Positions 43,201 through 52,082 of a DNA stretch of 53,267 nt are shown here, one piece after another. A program made the translations under genes and the position numbers. The stretch comes from Plakobranchus ocellatus (lineage: Eukaryota; Mollusca; Gastropoda; Plakobranchidae). The notes under the pieces were generated by a model that saw only the letters and a list, made by a program, of their open reading frames with translations, made no database searches and was not told where the DNA came from. Numbering within the stretch: position 1 is the stretch's first letter; every line of letters begins with the position of its first letter. The stretch covers positions 866,825 to 920,091 of the forward strand of contig BLXT01005191.1 in NCBI GenBank assembly GCA_019648995.1, read 5' to 3'.

Positions 43201-44526
43201 TACCAGCTGCCTGCACTCCAACAATTTGGAGATCTTTCCTCTAAGGCTTTTAAATTGCAACTAAAGTTAAAATGCTACCTAAGCGTTTAGCAATCACCAA
43301 CCGAATTCTACTCATCGGTGAGCTTTGAGCCTCAATGTCACTTTGCTCGTATTCCTCCCGGCGCTACCCTAACCTACCTAACAACATTAAAAATAAAAGT
43401 TGTAAAAAAACAACTCAGGGTATCTTCACGGTAAATGTCCTTTGTTTCGTTTTTGTACTTTCATTTTAACCCTTGATCTAAGTATGAAAAGATTTAGCTG
43501 CAAATGATACACGAACTAAATGGCTGAGGAGACCGTGGATCATGACAATCTTCATCATGCTTTAAATCTATTGAACATTTTAAAGCAAAGAATGCCATAG
43601 ACCTTCCTATGTTGTAGATTTTAAGTGAAAGTGAAAAAAACGTATACAAATACCGCGCTCCCAGAAACATAGAAATAAGTTTAAGAATCCTGAAGATGCA
43701 ATGGTGGTTGAAGGAAATGATATAAATATAGTAAAAGAATACAACCACCAACCCAAACAAGGGCAAAACGTAGTCACTTATATTCTGTGTTGTTTAATTG
43801 TTGTTATAAGTTTTGGTGGTTATATTCTTTTACTAGATTTTAAGATAATAGTGGAAACTTTAATTTGTGATAATTTAAGCATCTCGTGAATCACTGCAGT
43901 GTGATCCTTTGATGGAATTAAATGTTCTGGTGTTGATCGATATTTGTGTTTCCAATCAATTGAGGTTTTCCTTTATTTATTGTGATAAATTGTAATTGAT
44001 CATAACCTCACGGATCCAAATGAAGAGAATTCATAAGCTAAAAGTTACTGCTCAGAGATGTAGACTTTTATCTCAAAAATAGATCTGCCATGGCCAAATG
44101 GAAAGCAGTATCTTCCGTAGACTTAAGACCGACAATTCTGCTCCATTTGGCTACGGCAGAGGTAGCATGGACTGTCTTTTGGCATTTGAACGATGATTGA
44201 TCATCTAGTAAGATCTAAATAGGTCTGCTTAACTGTGTGTGATGAAATATTTTTTTTTCTCAAAAATGGTTATTGTAGTTATGAAAGACTGCCTATTGGC
44301 CGTTTGGAGTATCTCTAGAAGATGTTAGATTTAGTGGTGGTTTTCTTAACCTCATTAATGAACAACAATGAAATAAATGGAAAAATTCCTGACTATGTTT
44401 GTTCCAATCTTTCAGGGAGAGATGACATTTATTTTTGCATCAACCCTGGAGGATGTTTTGGAGGCTGCGTTTGACGATGGATTCCCTGGTGCTAGGTCTG
44501 AGCCTGTGCTGCCCTCCAAACTATGA
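26138..44526 (+). CDS. LONP2: Peroxisomal Lon protease homologue 2
   Basis: ATP-dependent serine protease of the peroxisome matrix. Eighteen coding exons: 26138-26253, 27307-27400, 28243-28441, 29542-29654, 30045-30197, 31088-31254, 32313-32411, 33217-33291, 33649-33834, 34335-34482, 34705-34784, 35110-35215, 36404-36530, 37100-37344, 38978-39190, 41032-41229, 41578-41688, 44416-44526. They sum to 2541 bp (846 aa; the human protein is about 850). The ATG is preceded by an in-frame TGA at 26108. Order: Lon N-terminal substrate domain (about 12-220), helical linker with an acidic stretch, AAA+ core with Walker A GPPGVGKT (378-385) and Walker B FLLDEIDK (442-449), then the protease domain with catalytic Ser737 (DGPSAG) and Lys778 (VGGIKEK). 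The C-terminus is SKL, a type 1 peroxisomal signal that separates it from mitochondrial LONP1. Three exon borders carry tandem duplications. The exon 16 start is the least certain border. Confidence 0.95.
26824..26912. repeat. (TA)n microsatellite in LONP2 intron 1
   Basis: An almost pure TA/AT dinucleotide run of nearly 90 bp. It creates spurious Tyr-Ile repeat frames on the plus strand and can extrude as a cruciform. Confidence 0.98.
27573..27818. mobile_element. MITE, ~240-bp family, copy 2, in LONP2 intron 2
   Basis: Inverted ends: the left end TGTGTAGCAGTCCCACAAAA pairs with the right end TTTTGTCTGACTGTTACACA (reverse complement TGTGTAACAGTCAGACAAAA). Internal segments match the copies at 28642-28885 and 14651-14884. 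No coding capacity. A clear target-site duplication was not identified. Confidence 0.8.
28642..28885. mobile_element. MITE, ~240-bp family, copy 3, in LONP2 intron 3
   Basis: The left end TGTGTAACGGTCTGACAAAA is inverted relative to the right end TTTTGTCAGATAGCTACATA. Its length (244 bp) nearly equals copy 2 (246 bp), and the two flank LONP2 exon 3. Shared interior: GTAAAGCATTGAGAATTTTT and GAGTTGATCTCAGTGATGTA. Confidence 0.8.
30155..30650 (+). repeat. 85-bp tandem array multiplying the LONP2 exon 5 splice donor
   Basis: The last 43 bases of exon 5 plus about 42 bases of intron are present six times, starting at 30155, 30240, 30324, 30408, 30493 and 30578 (period 84-85 bp). The donor after ATAGAA reads GTAAGT (true exon), ATGAGT (lost), GTGAGT, GTGAGT, GTAAGT and GTAAAA. 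Reading past the first donor meets TAA at 30246-30248, so only the first donor preserves the protein. Confidence 0.96.
32313..37344 (+). CDS. LONP2: LONP2 exons 7-14: AAA+ ATPase module
   Basis: Exons 7-8 encode the helical neck ([21 protein letters not shown]). Exon 9 has the Walker A loop. Exon 10 has [20 protein letters not shown], the pore loop region, and Walker B. Exon 12 has [20 protein letters not shown] (sensor 1 region). Exons 13-14 encode the AAA lid ([19 protein letters not shown], with the sensor 2 arginine). Exon 14 then carries a Glu/Gln-rich spacer ([17 protein letters not shown]) where vertebrate LONP2 also has a poorly conserved insert. Confidence 0.9.
34231..34340 (+). repeat. 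45-bp triplication of the LONP2 exon 10 splice acceptor
   Basis: GTCTCTAGAATTGCTCTG occurs three times, with the AG ending at 34243, 34288 and 34334. Only the third continues into the exon (GGCGGTGCCTGCGAC). The two decoys read ALISY and then reach a stop (TGA in AACCTGTGA), so either would truncate the protein before Walker B. Confidence 0.94.
35170..35400 (+). repeat. 125-bp duplication of the LONP2 exon 12 splice donor
   Basis: The exon 12 end and start of intron 12 (GCTAGACAGGATGGAGATAA then TACAG/GTACTATCTAGATAC) recur 125 bp downstream with few changes; the second donor is at 35340/35341. Including the 125-bp segment shifts the frame and meets an in-frame stop by 35320. Confidence 0.94.
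36600..36840 (-). mobile_element. tRNA-derived SINE, copy 4 (head decayed), in LONP2 intron 13
   Basis: The body signature TTTGCCATTGCTTTCCTCAC then TGCCTTTACTTT on the plus strand matches the other copies. The tRNA-like head at the right end is only partly recognisable (CTCAGACCTCTCACC). It is antisense to LONP2. Confidence 0.8.
37345..38977 (+). other. LONP2 intron 14 with assembly gap
   Basis: T-rich and A-rich intron without recognisable repeats from the families above. A run of 21 N at 38907-38927 lies about 50 bp upstream of the exon 15 acceptor. It could hide repeat copies like those at other LONP2 borders, but nothing visible proves it. Minus-strand frames here are low-complexity artefacts. 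Confidence 0.7.
38978..44526 (+). CDS. LONP2: LONP2 exons 15-18: serine protease domain and PTS1
   Basis: Exon 15 encodes [20 protein letters not shown] and [14 protein letters not shown], the N-terminal part of the Lon protease fold. Exon 16 has [15 protein letters not shown] with the nucleophilic Ser, then [13 protein letters not shown]. Exon 17 supplies the general-base Lys in GGIKEK. Exon 18 ends EPVLPSKL. Intron 17 is the longest in this part (2.7 kb) and holds a TTAA-flanked MITE and two hairpins. Confidence 0.92.
39303..40001. mobile_element. TTAA-flanked DNA element, 691 bp, LONP2 intron 15
   Basis: TTAA at 39303-39306 is followed by CTCTTAATTTACCA. The right end TGGTAAATTAAAAG is followed by TTAA at 39998-40001, giving a 14-bp inverted repeat with one mismatch. 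The TTAA duplication points to a piggyBac-type element. A short acidic frame inside ([16 protein letters not shown], near 39590-39640) resembles the acidic N-terminus common in piggyBac transposases, but it is too short to assign. Confidence 0.65.
42027..43009. mobile_element. piggyBac-type MITE, 975 bp between TTAA sites, LONP2 intron 17
   Basis: TTAA at 42027-42030 is followed by CCCTTTCCAACCTAAT. The right end ATTAGGTTGGAAAGGG is followed by TTAA at 43006-43009. The 16-bp inverted repeat is perfect, and TTAA-CCC is the hallmark of piggyBac insertion. Three subterminal copies of CCTAATGCGACC(G/A)AATGCGAC lie just inside the left end. No transposase frame is visible, so it is non-autonomous. 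The perfect ends suggest a fairly recent insertion. Confidence 0.9.
43729..43835. repeat. Inverted repeat, two 23-bp arms, 61-bp loop
   Basis: TAGTAAAAGAATACAACCAC at the left pairs with GTGGTTATATTCTTTTACTA at the right with one mismatch over 23 bp. It lies in LONP2 intron 17 between the piggyBac-type MITE and the 44.1-kb hairpin. A fold-back MITE remnant is the simplest reading. Confidence 0.75.
44085..44159. ncRNA. 75-nt hairpin in LONP2 intron 17 (candidate small-RNA precursor)
   Basis: CTGCCATGGCCAAATGGAAA pairs with TCCATTTGGCTACGGCAG at the other end. The pairing is five pairs, one mismatch, then a long run including one G-U, a 2-nt bulge and four more pairs (GCAG with CTGC), closing a loop of about 23 nt. 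Size and shape fit a pre-miRNA; a palindromic repeat is the alternative. No known miRNA seed was recognised. Confidence 0.45.
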
Positions 44527-44714
44527 TGTGGAGTGTTGATGATCATCCGTTGTTATTGCTTTTGTTGGTCACAACCATTATCATCACCATTGTCTTATCA
44601 TTTATACTGGCATAGGTTTCCAATGTATAAAACTAGCAAAACCATGATATTGCATGCTCTCTTGACCAAATTCTGATCATTATTTTTATGACCTGCCTTA
44701 TTTTCATTCTCACG

Positions 44715-44720
44715 AATAAA
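44715..44720 (+). promoter_or_regulatory. Polyadenylation signal, LONP2
   Basis: AATAAA lies 189 bp after the LONP2 stop and is followed by a GT/T-rich stretch (GTTTATTTGTTTTGT), as expected for a cleavage site near 44740. Confidence 0.7.
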
Positions 44721-44740
44721 GCATTGTTTATTTGTTTTGT

Positions 44741-46586
44741 ATCAGATTTCAGAGACCAAGCTATACAAGTGCAAAAATAAGCTTCCTGGAAATACATTGT
44801 GCATTAAGCAAGATTTAAGTGTAATATTTTATGTATTTAATTTTCACAACTGTTCTGGTCACTGTGATAATGTATGGTATACAGTACCCATGAAATAATA
44901 TTTTCAGGAAACCTTTTCTTTTTGAAAACTCTCTCAACAAAAGGTGAAAGATTTACTTTGATTACTGATGTATAAAAATGCCCCCCCCCCCAAACTTCTC
45001 TTCTCATGACTGTTTTATTTTCATTTGCCATTGTAACAATTATGCAAACTTTACGAGTTCGAGTCACTTTTATTTTTAAAAAAAGCCTGCGAAGGACAAA
45101 GTGTAGAGGATTTCAGGGGAAACGTCACTGAACGCAGTCATGTAGATGTTGCAGCTTTCAAATCATCAATTAAGAGAAAGCTGTAAACGGTTTGAAATGA
45201 GCGGACTTCATTGCCAGTAGTTTAGCTTTCCATCCACCCGGAGTTTTTGGATAGTTTGTTGCCATGACTGAACACTTATCATTGGTACTATTTTCTGAGT
45301 AAATATCTGATTTTGTTAAAATAATAATTTATTAAGAATTGATTCTTGTAACCAGAGCTCTTCAATTTAATGCTTTTCTTTTTGGAGTTAAATTGTTATC
45401 TTTAAGGAAAATATTGTGGCTTTGGTACAGAATAAATTGTTCCTATTCCTTCATTATTGTTGGTATCATATTGTCTATTGTCAAAGTTACTGTGGGTTGT
45501 TTTTTCATTGTCAAGGGATCAGTCTGCTTGAATCAAAGCAAGTTTCACTTGTATCTTTTCAATGTTTGTTTTTGTATGATAATTCTCTGTATGGTCTGAC
45601 CTTTTTAGCCTTTGAAACTGATTTTAAGCATCTGGAGGAAAGAAAAGAACACTCTGAGATGTCCATATCTTTCTCTCTCACACTCAGCACTGTTATTTGC
45701 AAGGTTGAAGAAGTTAACTATTTGCAAAGCATATTCTATAGTTTACGCACATTAATTTCTTGTTTCCGCTTTATAGGTCTCTTTCTTTTTTAAAGATATC
45801 CTTATGCACCAACATAGTTTAATAGCGCTAGATATCTTAGCCTTATCGAACATACACTTAAATAGAATTTTTCCTTTTTTTTTCTTTGCCACAATCCTCC
45901 AAAAAATTTCAAATATCTCTACCTTAATCTGTGTCACTTTTTCCCAAACTTTGCCCGTCTTTGGACACGTAAGAAAATATGATTTAAGAATTGAAACAAT
46001 TTTTTTTTCACTACTTTTGCAACATTTTTATGTTCATTCATTGACTGAAAGATTTTGAAGTTTTGTATTTATATTGCCTAGCATATAGGTGGTATATCAA
46101 TGGCAGATGTATCAAACATTTGAAGTCCTTACTCAAAGAAGGCACTTCAGAGGTTTGAGATGCCTGCCATTGCTGTGAAGCAAATGTTAGTTTATAATTT
46201 TCTCTTATTTCTTTTTTAAAATTCAAAACAAAAAAGCCAAAAAACAAATAAAATCAGTCATGCTTGCAAAACTTTGATCACTCCTGGTACAATTAGCTAT
46301 GTGAGTTCTAAAGGCAGAACTGTACAAAGATGGTATGATGAAACATGCAGAGCATCGTTTGTAGATGTAGCACATGCATCTCATACAAAAACCTGTAAGC
46401 TTCATAATTTTACAACAGAACATCCGAAGTTATGACTGTACCAATTTCAACATATCATTCAATTTCTTTAGAGTATTAGAGGCAAATCACCTCATTTTGT
46501 GGTCATCAAAAATGTGCATTTTTAACAACATATACAAAGTTATGAACAGACATAGATCTAGGTTTCCATTCTGATTCCCTAAAAGT
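44741..46586. other. Intergenic space between convergent LONP2 and METTL3
   Basis: AT-rich DNA with no supportable coding region. Two overlapping plus-strand frames around 45339-45793 are hydrophobic only because the DNA is T-rich. The one structured object is the hairpin at 46098-46172. Confidence 0.6.
46098..46172. ncRNA. 75-nt hairpin related to that at 17.1 kb
   Basis: The left arm CAATGGCAGATGTATCAAAC pairs with the right arm GGTTTGAGATGCCTGCCATTG: nine pairs, an internal loop of about five, then two further blocks of 6-8 pairs and a loop of about 15 nt. The right arm matches the right arm of the 17063-17135 hairpin more closely than the left arms match each other. It lies just beyond the predicted METTL3 transcript end. 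Confidence 0.4.
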
Positions 46587-46592
46587 TTTATT
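46587..46592 (-). promoter_or_regulatory. Polyadenylation signal, METTL3
   Basis: TTTATT on the plus strand is AATAAA on the minus strand, about 110 bp after the METTL3 stop. This gives a short 3' UTR. Confidence 0.65.
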
Positions 46593-46702
46593 GTGCTATA
46601 AAATTTTACATCCAACATTAGAGAAAATACTATAGCTAGCATAAAACAACCATGAAAATGAGTGTAAAAAATGTGTAATGATGATGATGATTGCAGTTAA
46701 TT

Positions 46703-49700
46703 TTATCTTTTCTGTGACTGAGGAGGCCCCATACAATTTCCATCTGGATATTTTTCACGAAATAGTTTAACAATGTCTGGATCTTTCAGCCTCACGCCTT
46801 CCAGTTGGTTTCCCAAAGTAATCCTGAGATAAGACAAGAGTTGGAAAGAAAAACAAATTATTCAGATTTTCACATTCTACCTTTATGACACTTTAAAAAA
46901 GATATGTTTGTTTCCTAAATTAATTTAGATTTCAAATCAGAAATCAATAACAAAAGCTATCATTTTATGATTCAAATAAAAGTTTTTCTATACAATAGCG
47001 TTTGAAACTAAAGCCTCATGTTTGACTGGCGATTGATTTAGCCTGAAGGCAAGACAAATCACACACAAAAAAAAGCATGGATATTTTGTAAAGGAAATAA
47101 GTTTTACCAATTAGGCTGCACATTATGTGGCCGCCCAAAAAGTTCCACTTTTCTTGTGCCAGGTGAAAGCCGTTCTATAATGCCATAAATTTCATCAGGT
47201 TTGTGGCTTGTCGCTCTTACCTGCAGAGAGAGAGAGAGGGGAGAGAAATAAAACAAATCAGGCTTCCCTTCTTGCACGACTGAAACTTCCAACAAAACTA
47301 AGAGGCTGATAAAGCACCATATCTTAGCAACAGAAAATAATTTTTTAGGGCAGTTATAGCGCCTATTTGGAATGGAACAGGGCGGTGGATTATTGATAAA
47401 TGGATATCATTGGAGGGTTTAACACAACTTTTTTTATCACAATAGATTCCATTGTTTTTACAATAAAGCAAAATTTTTCAAAGGTTAAGATATATTAGGC
47501 TGACTTTCAAGTAGGTGTCATCTACTTACATATCCTCTGAGCAAAGAAATCCCAATTCTAATGCTCAGAATATTTATGTAAGCTTCAGCAAAAAAAATAT
47601 TTGACACCAGAGTCTTGATTCTCGCCAATACTTTTTTACATAAAAAAATTTTTTTATAAGAAAAGTGTTGACATTTAGGATGATGTAACTTAAGGAACAA
47701 AATTTTCATAGAGACAGAAGAGTTCTTCACCTCGGCCACAATGACATCACAATCCATGCCTCTGTTGACCCCTTTAGGATTGCCTTTAACCCCCACCTAG
47801 ATAGACACAAGATGAGGAAATTACAAACAAGGCATTTTGTAATGGATGGCATGTTTACAATTTTTATGTAATGCTCACAACAGCTGTTATCATCATGATC
47901 ATCATGACTCAACACATGTTCAACATTTTCCAAAACTCACACTCACAGTCAATATTGTTCCTGATTTTATGGCCAATAAAAAAGGAAAACAAAATGTATT
48001 TTAAATGTCTAGCAGCATACATACAATTAAACCAGAATATTTAAAACACAGGATTTAATTTCCACTGGGGGTTTACTGCTTTTTTTTTTGTTTTATTGAT
48101 CTGTCAATGGTATTGGTATTATGGATAATCAATGAATGTTTCAATTTTTTTCTAACCTTAATCTATTTTTTAATTTAATGTGCTTAAAACTTGCCAACCA
48201 CTAAAAAAAACATGACACACCAGACAATGTTCTTTGCCGTGATTGATCCAATGCCCTGTGCGTCCTGTCCTGATAATTCTCTGCAGCTGGTTCGTCTTGA
48301 CCCAGATTATCTCATCTACACGCTTGTATCTGGAGCGAGTGCCACCACAAAGGCAAATGGAGTGGAAAAGTTTACATGACGAAGAGAATAAAACCGGGAA
48401 GACAGCTTTTAATCTTTATTTTGATTTACTGCTGACCCATTTCAAGGGAAAAGAAAGGATAAATCTTAAATTTTAATGTGTTAAAAGAGGCAGCAAGCCA
48501 AATTTAAATCTGGACACGTCAGGCAAACTCACTTTTTCTAGTTTGTCAAAAAGAAAAGGTGGGGGTCAAAACAGAAAGTAAAGACGCTAAATTAACGCAC
48601 CTAGTTCTATTCTACACACAGTAAAAGGTTATGAATTAGATATTTTGCCTTTGTTCCCCACCCCACTCATGTGACAAAACATTCTCTACAATAGTTGTAT
48701 ATATCACTTTAAAGTTTAACAAACTGAATTGCCTTATCAAAACAAAGAGCGAGAAATATGTCCAAGACTCACCCCCACAGCTCCAAACACTCTCGACCTA
48801 ACTCCATAGCTCTGGGTGCAAGGAGAAATAAAGATGATAAAATAATTAGTTTTACATTTCACAACTAGATTTCAAATCTTTAGATCAAGGAATTCATAAA
48901 AAATAATTGATCTTTCACAACCAGTGCAGGATGTAAGCCTGAAGGTAAGGAATGATTGTGCATGTGGTACCAACCATGATAGTGTCATAAAAATGTTATG
49001 TATGAAGGAATGGAAAGGGATAAGGATGAGCCTATAGCTATATATATTATATATGCGACTTCTGGGCAACCTTCGTCAATTAATTCTGGACCATTGCAAG
49101 AAAAAGCATCAAGCCAAGGTTAAAACTCAAAATTATCTAAATTTGAAGGTGGCCTGATTTATAAAATGGTGATGAGTTCTTTATCGGTAATGATAAAATT
49201 TAAAAGAGATAGTATAACTAGAGAAAAGTCCTTTTTGTTTCCCCCCCCCAAAAATAATTGAGATCGTTTTCATAAAATATCCAGATATATATATTCAGTA
49301 TTATTTGTATCCATTATTTTAAAGGAACTGATTATTGAGGCAGATTCCACCCAAATAATGGCAGCCCTGAACCTTCTCTTACTGGATAGAAAGTTTTGAA
49401 AATTTCGCCCAATTTTATTGACTTCAATACTTTTACCGATTTTGCTCATGGCAATTTTCCTATTAATTTTGAAACAAGTCTAAGAAATATTTAAAAAGTG
49501 AGATTGGCATAATGAAAAGTGCAAGGTGTTTTGATCTGAATGGATAAAAACTTTCCATTGGAATAATAGAAAGTCCATGAGACTTGCCAACCCTTTGCTT
49601 ATTGCGATGGCCAGAAAAGACCTAGCTAGTTTGCTTATTCTCAACCAAAAATGCTTATTTCAAAACTGACTTTCTTTCCTCACACGCAACTGAAGTAAAA

Positions 49701-52082
49701 CAAAGCACTTCACTAGCCTGGCTTAATGAACACAAAGAAAAGGGTCAATCTAGAAGAGTCGTCATTGAGGGAAAAATAGCAAACTTGGTTATGCAATAAA
49801 AAAAAGGCCTGCTCAGCAAATCACAGCCTCCATTGGTTTCACTTATAAATCAAAATTTTTGCAATGTATTTGCGTATTTTTTCACCTTAAGCACACTCAA
49901 ATAAGCAATTGTATACAGGTTGGCAAGTCTGTTCCATTAAGCAGGTGGATTCCAGCTTAAAATTAGTAGCTCAGGCCCTTTTCTTATTTGGGCGGAAGTT
50001 TTTTAAATAGGTTTCCATCTAATTTTTTCACTTTATAAACATGTATAATGCTTACCACTCACTAAGCAGATTTATTTAAAAGAAGCAAAAAAGAGTTGGT
50101 ACAGTGTACAACTTTATTTCAATAAATATACCAAAACGTAAATTGTGCAGACAAATGGATAGAGAAAATTATTTATTGTATTGCTCTGAATAAATTTGAT
50201 ACTGATTATACAAACATTCCAACAGGATTAACAGAAGGTCCAATGAGTTTCTTATATGGGTAGATCCCTACCAGATGACGCTTGCCTAGGTAAAATTACT
50301 TTTCTCTATTATGATGGCCAGAAAGTACACATGAAATTTTAAAAAAAATTCTTCTCTAGACCCCCCTAAGTAAGTGGATCCCACAGTAATTCTGTGGCTT
50401 CTCACCTGCCCGTCACCCAGAGGAAGATAAAACCCTCATCCTGCAGGCCTGGGATGTTCAGCCTGCGCATCTCGTTATCTCCCATGGTTCCGTACGGCAG
50501 CTCCATGTGGATATCCCAGGGCGGGTCAGCCATCACCACCGCACATTTGCCCAGGGTGGACATGTCAAAGTACCGAAGATCACACTGGATCCACTGCCGG
50601 TTGTGGGTGTAATGGACGAAGAAGAAAAAAAAAATTGTTTCCAAAAGGGCAGCAACTTGAAAAAAATTGTTTTAAAAAAGCATTATTCACGGTAAGAGAT
50701 GGTGAAAGAGACTTTGGGACAAAGGAAGATACTGGACTTAATCAAATGAAATCGCTGTGTGCAGAAAAATGTCCGACTGTGACAATTGACAGCTTTGAAA
50801 AGTTCAGATGTGGAGAGAGATGATCATAAACATTTGCAGGTAAGGCACCTGATGATGATGCTGATGCTGATGAAGACTATGATGTTGATGGTTTTTAAGC
50901 GCTCCTGCCTTTTTTTTTTAATTTTTTATTTTTTTAAAAGTAAACTCACCCCTAAAACTTCACTTTTTAAAGCAATGGGTGAAGAATCAGGATTTCCTCA
51001 CTAAACTACACAGTTGTTTCACACAACATGATGACTAGTAATACAATTTTTGTTTTCAAAAAGCAGCTCTAACATTCGTGCGATATTAAATCAAGTTCCA
51101 AAAGGAATAAAATGCTTTCAGTGTCTCATGCACATCCTGTCCAAAAGCTGTAAGAGGCAACCAGGGTGAATCAATCACAAGTTGCTAAAACGCTAGAGAT
51201 ACTTTCACACTAGAGCCTTTTACAGAATTTTATAGGCTGAAAAAGGGTAATCGCACTCTTATATCTGTTTCCAAGATGGGGATCGAAGCATAAAGGTTTT
51301 TTTTTTTTCATAACATGGGTAAACTATAAGTTTACACATTAGAGTAAAATTCAAAATGCACCAAATATGTAATTTGCTAGATTGCCAGATTGCCTCACAA
51401 ATGATATGAAGTTTCATTAAACATTGACACTTATTTAATATAATATTTTTTTTTTTTCGCATGCGTTACATGGAGTATCATTTAATTTTAATAATTATTA
51501 AGTAATATTCTTTTTTTCCCCATGCATTATGAAGTATTATTGAAAGTTAACAATTATTAAATAATATTCTTTTTTCCTCATGCATTATGAAGCATTATTT
51601 AAAGTTAATAATTATTAAGTAATATTTTTTTTCCCCTTGCATTATGAAATATTATTTAAAGTTAATAATTATTAAATAATATTTTTTTTTCCTCATGCAT
51701 TAAGAAGTACAATTTAATATTAATAATTACTAAATAATATTCCTACCTTTTTCTATGCATTATCTATCCTAATACACTGAATATTCCAAATTTTGATTAC
51801 TTGAACATATTTTGCTTCTTTTCACAAATTTCTCTGTGTTTGAATCTTCATCTTTCAAACTATCTTGCTACTGAGTTTCTGGCATTAACACTCAAGCTAG
51901 ACATTCAAAACAAGGCAAAGTAAAATACAAGTACTCTAGAAGCCATTCTAAACTACCTGTGGAGGGAACATCTGCACGCTGCCATCGTCGCCAATCTCTG
52001 ACAGTGATTTACCCAGCGAGGATTCTTTCTTCATCAGCTCAGAGGAGGGAAGGCGGGGGTAGTCAATCTCATAGTGGACATA
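46703..52082 (-). CDS. METTL3: METTL3, catalytic subunit of the m6A mRNA methyltransferase (C-terminal exons)
   Basis: METTL3 with METTL14 methylates adenosine N6 in nuclear mRNA using S-adenosylmethionine. Coding exons on the minus strand are 51957-52082, 50406-50593, 48773-48811, 48221-48329, 47731-47796, 47108-47220 and 46703-46823. All are in phase and give 253 residues to the TAA at 46705-46703. Recognised stretches are [15 protein letters not shown], the catalytic [68 protein letters not shown] and [20 protein letters not shown]. The DPPW motif identifies METTL3; the catalytically dead METTL14 has EPPL. The C-terminal dozen residues ([10 protein letters not shown]) differ from vertebrates. 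The N-terminal zinc-finger exons lie beyond the right edge. Exon 48773-48811 is only 39 bp. Confidence 0.96.
49580..49930. mobile_element. Inverted-repeat element (AGACTTGCCAACC ends), METTL3 intron
   Basis: AGACTTGCCAACC at the left is the exact inverse of GGTTGGCAAGTCT at the right. Looser inverted similarity (TTTGCTTATT versus ATTGCTTATT) continues inward. The 351-bp length and lack of coding fit a MITE; a target-site duplication is not clear. Confidence 0.55.
50845..50895. repeat. GATGCT-type imperfect microsatellite
   Basis: GATGATGATGCTGATGCTGA continues as irregular GAT triplets, inside a METTL3 intron. Noncoding. Confidence 0.85.
51435..51745. repeat. ~62-bp AT-rich tandem array in METTL3 intron
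   Basis: About five units share AATTATTAA(A/G)TAATATT, a T-run, then CATGCATTATGAAGTATTAT. Units get more diverged toward both ends. It lies 210 bp 3' (in transcript sense) of the 51957-52082 exon. Confidence 0.9.

Noticed and set aside
45339..45793. Overlapping hydrophobic plus-strand frames resembling membrane proteins
   Set aside because: T-rich intergenic DNA gives Phe/Leu/Ile-rich frames. Two different frames look alike, and there is no start context, domain or splice signal.
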